Below are positions 11,431 through 20,600 of a DNA stretch of 64,000 bases, one piece after another (position 1 is the stretch's first letter; every line of letters begins with the position of its first letter). This DNA is from Metarhizium brunneum. Taxonomy: Eukaryota; Ascomycota; Sordariomycetes; Hypocreales; Clavicipitaceae. The position numbers and the translations under genes were made by a program. The notes beneath the pieces are model-generated. The model was not told the DNA's origin. It ran no database searches and saw nothing but the letters and a program-made list of their open reading frames with translations. The stretch lies in assembly GCF_013426205.1 (NCBI RefSeq), contig NC_089426.1, forward strand, positions 558,001 through 622,000, written 5' to 3'.

Positions 11431-12246
11431 TCAGTAGCAAACCAGGCATCTGACCTCGATGCTCTGCCGAGACTCGCAGGCCCGGTACGCCGCGTCCTCA
11501 AACGCCGAGTGCAGCGCCCGGCGGGCCACGGCCGTGTCTGAGTCGAAGCACTTGATGAGCAGCACGTCCTCGGGCGTCATGCCGTGCTTGTAAAACCAGC
11601 GGTGGCCTGGGTTGTGGCGGACGACCCACGACTCGCCGACAAAGTCGTCCTCGGTCATCTCGGCCCCGACAAGATCGGCGTCGGGCACGGAGGCGGCGTC
11701 GGCGACGGCAATGGGGTCCTTGAGGATGGGCTGGATGGGCCTCCAGACGTTGATGATCTGGTAGCGCCGCGTGAGCATCTCGTCGGCCTCGGCGGGGAAC
11801 TCCCAGCGCAACCGCCGCTCGGCGCCATGGTACGACTGGTCGACGTGCGTTCTGGTGACGGGCCCGCGGTTGGCCAGGTTGTGCAGGCCCAGGTGGTGCC
11901 ACTGCGTTGGGCCGCGCCGCACCTTGTGGTTGAAGATGTGGACAAGCCGCGCCCCCGTCGTGGCTTTGACGAGCTGCTCGCACTCTGCGTAGTAGCTGCT
12001 TCGGATCTGCTGCTCGTCGGTGAAGGCCTCCTCGCGGCTCTGGTGCCGGCAATACTGGAATCCGTGGCCGTCGAGCGTGTACTGGTCCTCGTCGCCGCTG
12101 ATGTCCGTCACCACAAAGTCCCATGCCTTGTGCGGCCGTTTGTTGCTGATTCTGCCCTTGCCGATGAAGATGGGCGTCGGCTTGGAGCCATCACCAGGGT
12201 CGTCCCAGTAGTTTAACGTAGTCGCCACATTGTGCTTGTTGGACAT
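11431..12246 (-). CDS. AsaB/CmcJ-type hydroxylase/desaturase
   Basis: Single-exon gene of 271 codons that resembles the fungal hydroxylase/desaturase family of AsaB and CmcJ/GA4-desaturase-like proteins. Family hallmarks visible are the opening ATTLNYW segment, the central RTHVDQSYHGAERRL stretch, where H and D would form the HxD iron-binding pair, and the INVWRPI motif followed by DPIAVADAASV. Near the C-terminus is RHNPGHRWFYKHGMTPEDVLLIKCFDS, written here only as a landmark for the second half of the fold. Members act in secondary metabolism on peptide- or amino-acid-derived scaffolds. It is transcribed divergently from the M20 amidohydrolase across a 298-bp shared promoter, and in the same direction as the 2OG oxygenase. 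Reaction and substrate cannot be read from sequence. Confidence 0.82.
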   Translation of the reverse strand: MSNKHNVATTLNYWDDPGDGSKPTPIFIGKGRISNKRPHKAWDFVVTDISGDEDQYTLDGHGFQYCRHQSREEAFTDEQQIRSSYYAECEQLVKATTGARLVHIFNHKVRRGPTQWHHLGLHNLANRGPVTRTHVDQSYHGAERRLRWEFPAEADEMLTRRYQIINVWRPIQPILKDPIAVADAASVPDADLVGAEMTEDDFVGESWVVRHNPGHRWFYKHGMTPEDVLLIKCFDSDTAVARRALHSAFEDAAYRACESRQSIEVRCLVCY

Positions 12247-12544
12247 TGTTCCGTGCTCTCTCGCTGTGCATCAGACGGGCTACCAATCCTCAGGTCGACA
12301 CGAGTTTCTGTTTGGAAGCAAAAAGCACCTCGGGATAGTGAACAGGGGAGAGAAAAATCACTCTTTCCTGCCGATGAGTTGACATCTGGAAGGTACGACT
12401 CTGGGCCTGGGAGAGTCCTGCTGACTCAGCTCGGGATTGAGCAATCACGTTTCCGCACCCTTTTGGCCTCTCAAGTTCCAACGGCAGCATTGTCATGAGG
12501 TAAAGTAGCCAGCTTCAAATCCAAGCCTCGGGTAAATCATAGCC
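12247..12544. promoter_or_regulatory. Shared divergent promoter with TGACTCA box
   Basis: This 298-bp gap separates the divergent AsaB-like (minus) and M20 (plus) genes and must drive both. A TGACTCA bZIP-type site is at 12422-12428, within the half nearer to the M20 gene. The arrangement suggests co-regulation, possibly with the NmrA-like gene that has the same box. Confidence 0.45.
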
Positions 12545-13901
12545 ATGGAAGACGGATTCGTCCTTGTACCCAGACCCGGCGACGAGGTAGGGTGGTCCGA
12601 AACCACATGCGAGTACCTACCCGATATCGACCACTTCATCCGTGGCTTGGAGCCTTCTCTGTGGTCCCTAAACAGCTTCCTACACGACAACCCTGAGCTC
12701 GCCTACAAGGAGTACAAGGCTCATGATGCATTGGCCAGTTTCATGCAGTCCCAAGAAGGCTGGCGCGTCACTCGCTCAGCATATGGGTTGGAAACGGCAT
12801 GGGTGGCCGCTTATGATAGCGGCCGGCCCGGCCCAGTTGTCTCGTTCAACGCAGAGATGGGTATGACACTTTATCCATCTCAAGCAGGCCACCCGCAGAT
12901 ACTGATTCCTCCTCGTAGACGCGCTTCCAAACCTGGGCCACGCATGCGGGCACAATCTCATCGCCATGGTGTCCCTAGCCGCCGGTCTCGCCACGGCCAG
13001 CATGCTGCGCCGTCACCACCTCCCCGGCAAGGTCATCATTATCGGCACGCCGGCCGAAGAAGGCGGCGCCGGCGGCAAGATCAAATGCCTTGAGGCAGGC
13101 GCCTACGCAGACGTCGACGTCTCACTCATCTCGCACCCCGGAATCCTGAACAACAGCCCCATGGTCCGAACAACCGCCTTCACACACCTCAACGTGGCCT
13201 ACTACGGCCGCGCATCCCATGCCGCCAACAGCCCGTGGCTGGGCATCAACGCGCTTGACGCCCTCATAGTCGCCTATAATGCTATATCGGTCCTGCGTCA
13301 GCAGACGAGGCCCGACGACGTGATAGGTCTGCAAATCACAAACGGCGGGAACAAGCCCAACGTCATCCACGAGCACGCCGCTGGCGTTGCTGTGCTCCGT
13401 GCCGCCAGCGCATCCCGGCTGCAGGAGCTGCAGAGGAAAGTCGAGGCCTGTTTCCGCGCCGGGGCTGAAGCTACGGGGGCGAGGGTCGAGATGGAGGTTG
13501 TGCCAGGCTACAAGGACCACTTTCCCAACCGCGTGCTTGCGGCGTCGTACAGAAAGTACTGGGAGGCCATGCCCGATATGCCCGATCCGCCGCTGCCGCC
13601 GCGAGGGCAGTTTACGTGGGTCAAGGCGAGTACGGACCAGGGAAATTTGAGTTATGCTCTGCCGAGCATGAATGTCAGCTTTGCTATTCCTCCTGGTGCC
13701 AGGGCGGGACCGCCGCACACTCCGGACTTTGAGAAGGCGTCTGGGACTAGGGGGGCGTTTGCGAGGGCCATGAGGGTTGCCAAGGCTATGGCTGGGACGG
13801 CGACTGACGTGTGTGCAACGCCTGGCTTGTTGGAGGAGATACGGGAGCAATGGAGACACGATGTAGGGGAGCTGAATGGCAGTGGACGAGGGGCGAAATA
13901 A
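12545..13901 (+). CDS. M20 family metallopeptidase/amidohydrolase
   Basis: Two exons, 12545-12860 and 12919-13901, separated by a 58-bp intron, give 432 residues. The fold is that of M20D amidohydrolases and PM20D2-like dipeptidases. The metal-binding region reads DALPNLGHACGHN at residues 106-118, where C115 and H117 are the expected ligands. The catalytic and bridging glutamates are E152-E153 in GTPAEEGG, H178 lies in SHPG, and the dimerisation/lid domain begins near GRASHAANSP with H206. All key residues are present, so the enzyme should hydrolyse an amide or dipeptide bond, using two Mn/Zn ions. In this setting it could trim or release a peptide-like product, or detoxify an N-acyl metabolite (inference). 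No signal peptide is evident, so it is probably cytosolic. Confidence 0.88.
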
Positions 13902-14696
13902 CTGGCGATGAATGATGGATTTAAGATGTATATGCCGTCCTTACAGATATTAAAGTCGAGCTCGTATACGGATATTTTGTTTTGGCTACATGGAGCACTT
14001 TGATGTTGTCAGCAAATTGGGAGTTGCAGAGGGAACGGATATTCGACCTTGGACATTAGGAATAAGAAACGAGCGTGACTGCAACCTCCTACACTTCATA
14101 TCAAGGCCTGTTATCGACACTCTCTCGCATCGTTCGTCCTTGATTCGTCAGAGCTTGGGCTGAGCAACAGAAAAGGGGAAAGAACGTTGCGAAGGTTCTC
14201 TTTACCAACACAGTAATCTGATTTATGCTCGGCCCATGAATATGGTAGCATTACCATGTTGCTACAACATGGGTCGAATCTCATATGTATGTGAAATACT
14301 GCCACACCGGTCAGACTCGTAGATTAATAGATGCAAGTTGGACCTGATTGACACTTATTCCAGGTCCGGAATTAAACGGAATAAATTCCCAATTTCCGTA
14401 TATATTCCACTGAAATGTTGACCATAAGGTACTATATCTCGTTGCATAAATCGTTAACTGTCTTGCGCATAGCCGTTGGACTAATTTCGTAGATTGGGCC
14501 ACTTTCCTGCCTGACTTCACGTATTCATGGGCTACATCACCTATTCTGCATCCGTCTCAAGGCTGTTTGTTGTAGACACTTGGCACAGCAAGCTAAAAGA
14601 AACCCCTGCCCCGGACCCCGTTTCCACAATACCAAGCTCGTTTTCTCATAAAATCCTTCATCGCGCATCAAGCATGCTGTCTGACCTGGCTACGAC
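13902..14696. other. Intergenic, no gene seen
   Basis: Lies between the 3' ends of the convergent M20 gene and the orphan gene at 14697-15430. Moderately AT-rich. No supported coding, RNA or repeat signal. Confidence 0.4.
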
Positions 14697-15430
14697 TCAA
14701 GAGCACCCTGCATCCTCTATACTGCCATTAGACAGCCTTTGCTTAGGTCGGACTTCAAGGCGCGGGGTCCCAGAAAGACTCGAGATGGATGCCGAAGGAG
14801 GCGCCGGGACCGGCCCCGACCGGTTCTGCCTTGTGCAACAGTCTCTCCTGCTCAAAGGAGTAGCCGGGGCAGGCTGGGTGGTCTTGGGAAAGGGCGCAGG
14901 GCTGGCGCTCGACGTCGACTCCCCCGAACTAGTTCGGCTGCCGTGCTCCCAATCTCGACTGCTTCGTTTCCATGACGGCACCGCCTGTTGGAGTGAGTCT
15001 GGCGAGTGGACAGCCTCGTCATGTCTCGTCGGTATAGACTGGCTCATCCTGTCAGGTTCCACGAAGCGCTCACTACAAGAAGCGTCAGTCTTGATGTACA
15101 TGTAAATTGTTTTCCTTTGAAATACCTTGTCGCAGCGAAACGACATTCGCCAGGTGTGCCGAGAAGGCTCTTTTCGTATCGCAAGTCTCTGGCAGAAGGT
15201 ACTTGTGTAATGTAGCGGTGATATGGATTCGGCGTCGGCAGCTGCGGGTTGCCCTCTTGTGCGACTTGATTCTGTGCGACTGGTGTTGCATCGCGGGCCG
15301 TGTGCGCGTGGTTGTTGTCCAAGTAGTCGGGATATATCCTCGCTCTCTCGGCACTGGACGAAGGCAGGAGGCAGCTAGATACCAGAATGTAGCCCCTCCA
15401 TGTCTTGACCATTTGGAACTGATCTTCCAT
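14697..15430 (-). CDS. Hypothetical Ser/Pro-rich protein (orphan)
   Basis: I do not recognise this protein. The model has two exons, 15430-15126 and 15072-14697, joined by a 53-bp intron with GTATTT donor, CTGAC branch-like site and TGTAG acceptor. The phases fit and the joined frame gives 226 residues ending in a stop at 14697. Residues 10-25 are mildly hydrophobic. The second half is rich in Ser, Pro, Arg and Thr, with several SP/TP sites, and looks disordered. Support is the matching intron phase and coding-like composition in both exons. A non-coding origin cannot be excluded because no domain is recognisable. Confidence 0.42.
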
Positions 15431-17465
15431 GCGTATTTTTATCCTAAACGGGATGTTTGTTGTTGAAGAGCCGTGTCAGAAGATGGGTGCTACAGGCTCA
15501 TGGCCACTTGTGTACGGAGTACATATACAGATTGATTGATCACGTCGGACGCCAAGGGGCGCGCAGTCTTTTGCCGGCCCGTCATTTCATGCTCGCAGCC
15601 ATTGCGGGGAGTTGTGGCACCGTCTTGCCATTGTTATTGCGTCGATGGCCAGGGCATTTTCGTGGCTGCCGGCAACGCACACAATCGGAACTTGTGGTGT
15701 CGATCGGCTGTTGGGCAGATGGGGACTGGCGCAAAAGAAAAGAGAAACATACGGCTATCCGACTGATGCGTGAAGAGGCCTCGGTGGAGGATTTGCGACA
15801 TTTCAAAGCCACAAATCTTGTCATCCCATCCATATCTCCGTATAATGTCTTTGAGTCGGCCCTCGTAATCCCTTGTTGGAAAATGTCCTTCTCTCACCCG
15901 CAGCCATGAGTCGCAGAATTCGGCCGGGAAACTGCCATGGCCAGACACACCTCAATGGCACGGATCAAGTCCCTCCATAGTCACGGCAGTTGGTGCCAAG
16001 GGCTCAACGTTTGGGGGCTGTATAAGTGAGGACTTTGAATCAAGCCCACGTCGGGCCAGTGCGTTGGATCTTTGATCAATCACACGACCAAGGGCCAGAC
16101 ACTCGGCACTCGGAACATGGGATAGCACCTTGGAGCCGTGCAGCCGCAGAGCAAGCCACCCGCTGTCAGCTCTGCGTGTCCAGTAGGACGAAGGAGTTGG
16201 GGTTCGAGTTCAATGTTGTCATCTCCAACCCTAACCCCCCACGATACCATACCGGCGGTACGTATTTCTTCTGGGTGTCTTGGCATGGCCTAACACTCAC
16301 GTGTTGCCGCCAGCACCCAGGAAAATGTGGCATAAATACGGTATAATTCTAATGAGGCTAAAAGTCACCCGCCCACTTGGCCATGCATTGTGGCCCAAAC
16401 GTCCAGAGGGGCTGAGCGCTTGTCGTGAGTCGTGACCGGGGTCAATGGGCGCCTCCCGGCCACCCAGAGACAACCTTTGAACGGTATTGACTCTTTCTTG
16501 GAGTGCTCTCAGGGGGGAATGCGTAGACTTGCCATCGGGACCCTGATTGCAATGGAATATGACATGTCCAAAGTTCTTCCAAGCCTCCGAATGTACCAAC
16601 GATAGAATCCAACGAAAACCGCGTGGTGGCCTATCAACTTTTCCTCCACCAGCCAGGTTGTATCCGTACCGAGTGATCTGGTGGGGTGAATGGAAATGTC
16701 TACAGGGGAGAGTGGGGAGAGTTCGGAGTAATAGCCGGCAATAAAAACGACTTGGCATGGAGACATGGAGTGTAGATGACCCGACCGTTGCTCGCCTACC
16801 AGTTGACCTGTCCTGATGACCATTGCCACAAAGATATTAGGTCTAGTCAGCGGAGTTGTCGTGGACATGTGGAATTATAGTAGAGTTACAGTAGAGTTAT
16901 AGCGGATACATGATTTTTGAAGCAACTGGCTGGGGCCAGGTTATGTCGGCGTTGGGAGTTAAGGTTAGGGTCAAGGTTAGTCATGGGATATGGGATGACT
17001 TGAGTGGGCAAGAGCAGTTCTCCAGTCAGGTCAGGTAAGCGAGCAACAGTTGGGTGGTATGCATTCTCGCCATAATGGAAACGGTCAACTTTCGGTCTCG
17101 ATTCGTCCTTGACAAGGCGAGAGTGGCGTGTTTCCAGAGGCGAGAGGCTGCTGATTGGTGGCGAGTTCTGTGTGCAACTGGAATGGGCTCAGCTATCCAA
17201 TATATATCTGCACGTAAGAAAGAGTTGGGTTGCATTCAAAATAGTATACCATAGAGACCTATAATTCACTCCGTTGCGTTTCTGCAGTGGCTTGATCACA
17301 AGACTCAAAGCCCAAATAAGGGAGAAGAGCATGGCTACACGTATCTCGCAGGAAGCATAAATACCGCTCTGCCTGCCTCTCCAAACAAACAATCCAGCTT
17401 CATCCATCAAGTCTAGTCTACTCAGCATCTTTTACCACCACTTTTCACATCCTCTCACAGTAAAC
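15431..17465. other. Intergenic with coding-like minus-strand segments
   Basis: No complete gene could be built. Two minus-strand stretches look coding. One, at about 15634-15945, reads through an RxRDYEGRLKDIIRRYGWDD-type segment. The other is at about 16160-16868 and may be split by introns; it ends in LNSNPNSFVLLDTQS and a stop near 16160. They may be exons of an orphan gene or a decaying gene. The last 110 bp hold the promoter of the secreted peptide gene. A telomere-like motif GTTAAGGTTAGGGT is at 16958-16971. Confidence 0.3.
17356..17363 (+). promoter_or_regulatory. TATA-like box of the secreted peptide gene
   Basis: CATAAATA lies about 105 bp upstream of the ATG at 17466 and is followed by a CT-rich leader (tctccaaacaaacaatcc), the usual layout of a strongly expressed fungal gene. 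Confidence 0.4.
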
Positions 17466-17672
17466 ATGAAGTTTACACTTGTTGCCGTGGCTGCCTTTAC
17501 CGGGCTCGCGCTCGCCAGCCCCATCGAGGAACTCGACAAGCGATACACCGACTGGGCAGGCTGCATGAAGATTTGCGACACGCCGACCTGTGCCATAAAA
17601 AACTGTTGGGGGTGGTGCAATAAGGTGTGCTGCGGGCAATACTGGAACGCCTCAACCTGTCCAGGTGCCTGA
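17466..17672 (+). CDS. Small secreted cysteine-rich peptide precursor
   Basis: Single-exon gene of 68 codons. Residues 1-17 form a classic signal peptide. A short acidic propeptide follows and ends in a Kex2-type KR at residues 25-26. The predicted mature peptide, residues 27-68, has eight cysteines at positions 33, 37, 42, 47, 51, 55, 56 and 65, enough for four disulphides, and several Trp/Tyr residues. The overall plan (signal, dibasic site, compact Cys-rich core, strong TATA/CT promoter) is that of fungal secreted effectors or antimicrobial-type peptides. The Cys spacing C-x3-C-x4-C-x4-C-x3-C-x3-CC-x8-C does not match a family I can name. Target and activity are unknown. It is flanked by AT-rich gene-poor DNA, a common site for effector genes. 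Confidence 0.78.
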   Translation: MKFTLVAVAAFTGLALASPIEELDKRYTDWAGCMKICDTPTCAIKNCWGWCNKVCCGQYWNASTCPGA

Positions 17673-20600
17673 ACAACTTGATGCCTTTTTCGGGGGGCGG
17701 CTTTGGTCGGTCAATGCAAGGCGTACACGAAGTCGAGCTTCAGCTGACCACCGGCAGATTTGGACTGGACAAGCAAATGCAGGACGAAAGGACATATGAA
17801 GGAAGCTGGTCATGGAATGAGCATACGACTACTAGTACAATATAAATAACTCCATGACCTTGCATAACCATCCGTGACGTTTGTTAGGCAGCAGTGCATG
17901 TGTGATGCAAGCCCATGTTGGCGTCTTGGCGTCCAGCCGCACCGAGGAACCGCACCGATACATCAATTGATATGTATTGACCCGATGGGCCGATGGAGAC
18001 GCATGGATCCAGAATGGCCTCAAGTGCTTTGAATAAAAGTGACCGTCGCAGCCAGGTGGAGGCACAACCTGCCTTTTCAGCTTCACGCCTCCGTTATCGT
18101 GACCAGTCGGACGTAAAGCCATCTTGCTGACCGTCGTTAATCGTGACATGTTGTGGAACCAATAGAACGACGTGCGCGGAGAAAGACTGTTCGTACAGGA
18201 ATGGATCGCAACGCCACAATCTAGTCTAGCACTTGTCCTCCAAATCAAAATTCTTCACAAGGAATTGTTACTGTTGATCGGGAAGGAGAGCTCAAAGATT
18301 TTGGACAAACGCAAAAACCCCTGCAAATAGAAACCGTTCAAATGTCGGTGATTGAAAGCCTCTTTCGAGGGTTGAGGTTTTCTTGAGTTCGGTTAATCAA
18401 TAACACCAAGGGATAGTGTCAAAAAGTGAGAATGGCACATGGCACAGGAAACAAGGGGACATCGTAACATGGCAGAGCCGGGCAGACCTCCCTCAGCAGA
18501 GCCCCCATTGCAATGTCCAGCAACGAGAATGCTGCACAGCCAGAGCCCGCCGCTCAGTCACAAATATCTGCACCCTGCTTCATAATGCCAAAACCTATCG
18601 AGTCTTGAGCGGTTCGTATTCACTTCCGAGATTAGTCAATCGATCATAGAGGGAGATGGGGGCGGCGAATATGCTCTCACAAAGAATCTGAGTACGCCAC
18701 AATTTCCCCATGTACAAAATTGCATGGGGTAGTGTGCACCATGTGCACTGGGCGTCAATGAACACCATTTGCCGAGATTGTCGAAGTCAAGAAACAAAGG
18801 GAGGGATTATTTCTTGGAGATTGGCAATGGAAGGATCAACAAAACGGCTCAGAATCATCTTGTGTGACATGGTTGTTATGAGAAGCACAGTGATCGGAAA
18901 ACCCAAATATCCTGCTCATCTGGCACCGATCAGTTTGGCGTTAGGGTGCAATCTTATGGGTAGAAACCTAGAGCCTACTGACCGAATCTCACTAGAGTCC
19001 ACTCTTTAATACTTGGCCTATTCGTCTAGAGGACATGGTTACTGGTAATGTGAGTCAAGATCACCAGTCGGCTCGTCGTTGTACCAACCCTATCTGGTAT
19101 GCTACTACTGTGACAAAGGCTTCGTCATGAGGGCTTGGAACAAATCGTATTTAACTGATAATTCGCTTTAGCATTAAAGGTTCTCGGTCTTCTCAAGGCC
19201 TGAACCAGGTCACGAGCCCTCGTGTAGCGATTGCCAGGTTCGAGGGCCGGCCCGTGCATTCATTATAACGTGACCTCCGTGTAATAAGGTATAATTATTT
19301 TGTTTACGTTACCTGTAACTGTGTGGTAAATATGCAGCCTACGCCGCGTAGAGTCGGCCTCCTCAGTATCGGCGAAACCCAACTCCGGCTCAACGGCGCG
19401 ACGCATGAAGCGTACACGCTCAACGAGTTTTCCCCCTGTCAATTCATTTTGAATAGGTTGTTATAATACCACCTTGGCGACTATGCAGGCTCCATTGAAT
19501 CGAGGACTCTATGCGTCGTACAAATAGTTCACGCATAGCGGTCCGTTTTGGCGAGATAAATATTTACTTAAGCGGTGGGATAAATATATTTATCGGGTTA
19601 TGTATGGAAATAATGTTTTTATGGCTATAAAATTCTATAGAGGCTTGGTAACTGGAGCTGGCTTACTCGCGATGCTCACACAAAGTAAGAGGAGCCTGAT
19701 TATTGGATCTTATGGGTTGCTGACAGGACAATAGTGAGATTTCAACGAGTAAGCTTCTGCCTCGTGGCGATATTGCGGAACTAGATATGTGGCGATGCTT
19801 GCAGACAAACTACTTCAGCCCGTAGATAGTTTTGATGACAGATTACGTGAAAATTGGTTACTATCTCGGCGATAAGCCTGAGTTCTAGGATATCTCCTTT
19901 GATGTAATCGAATACCGAACTATAGGATCGTGCCTGGAGCGGCATTCTTAAAAGTTAAAAAAGTTTAAACCCCTAATCTGCCTTAGCTTAGAGAAAAGAC
20001 AGACTTGCATTCGACAGATTATTTGCGGCATGGCAGAATCACACCGTATTGGTGTAGTACATGGAGGTTAGTAACCGATCAAACGCCAAGGTCATAACTA
20101 AGCGCTATAAATCTTCACCCTGACACATGCAACGTGATGTGGCCCTCGCCAAGCCCGACACTGCTCAGATCAACCAGCTCCTGGCTAAGCTGTGCGTAGA
20201 GCATGAAATCAAACGAACGGATGGATCGCCAACTCCACAACATCTCCCTCAACGGGTTTATGAACCTGAGGACGTAGGGTTTAGGCCAGGCAGTAGAAGA
20301 ATCCGTGATTGTAGTCATTTATTCCGCCCTGTGAATGGCAAGCTCTATCTTCAATGTTGCTAATATCTTCCCATCTGGCAAGGCGCGCTCTCCAGAGTTT
20401 GTCACTGGTGAGAAGGCAATATCCCGGCCATTAAAGGCTGACAGTTGGTACCTCGGTCAACTGGTGAGTTGCCCATATATTATTAAATATAATTATATCT
20501 AATTGATTTTTAGGTTTGTTTCATCCTAACTCATAGCTATTATCCGTTCCCCTCATCGATCAGTCGCCCTGCAGATGCAATTGAGGAATATCAGCACCGC

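Noticed and set aside
11498..12216. Overlapping long frames on both strands inside the AsaB-like gene
   Set aside because: High GC leaves all frames open. Only the 271-codon frame has family motifs.
17832..18248. 138-codon minus-strand frame
   Set aside because: Poor composition, no domain, no splice or promoter support; treated as chance.
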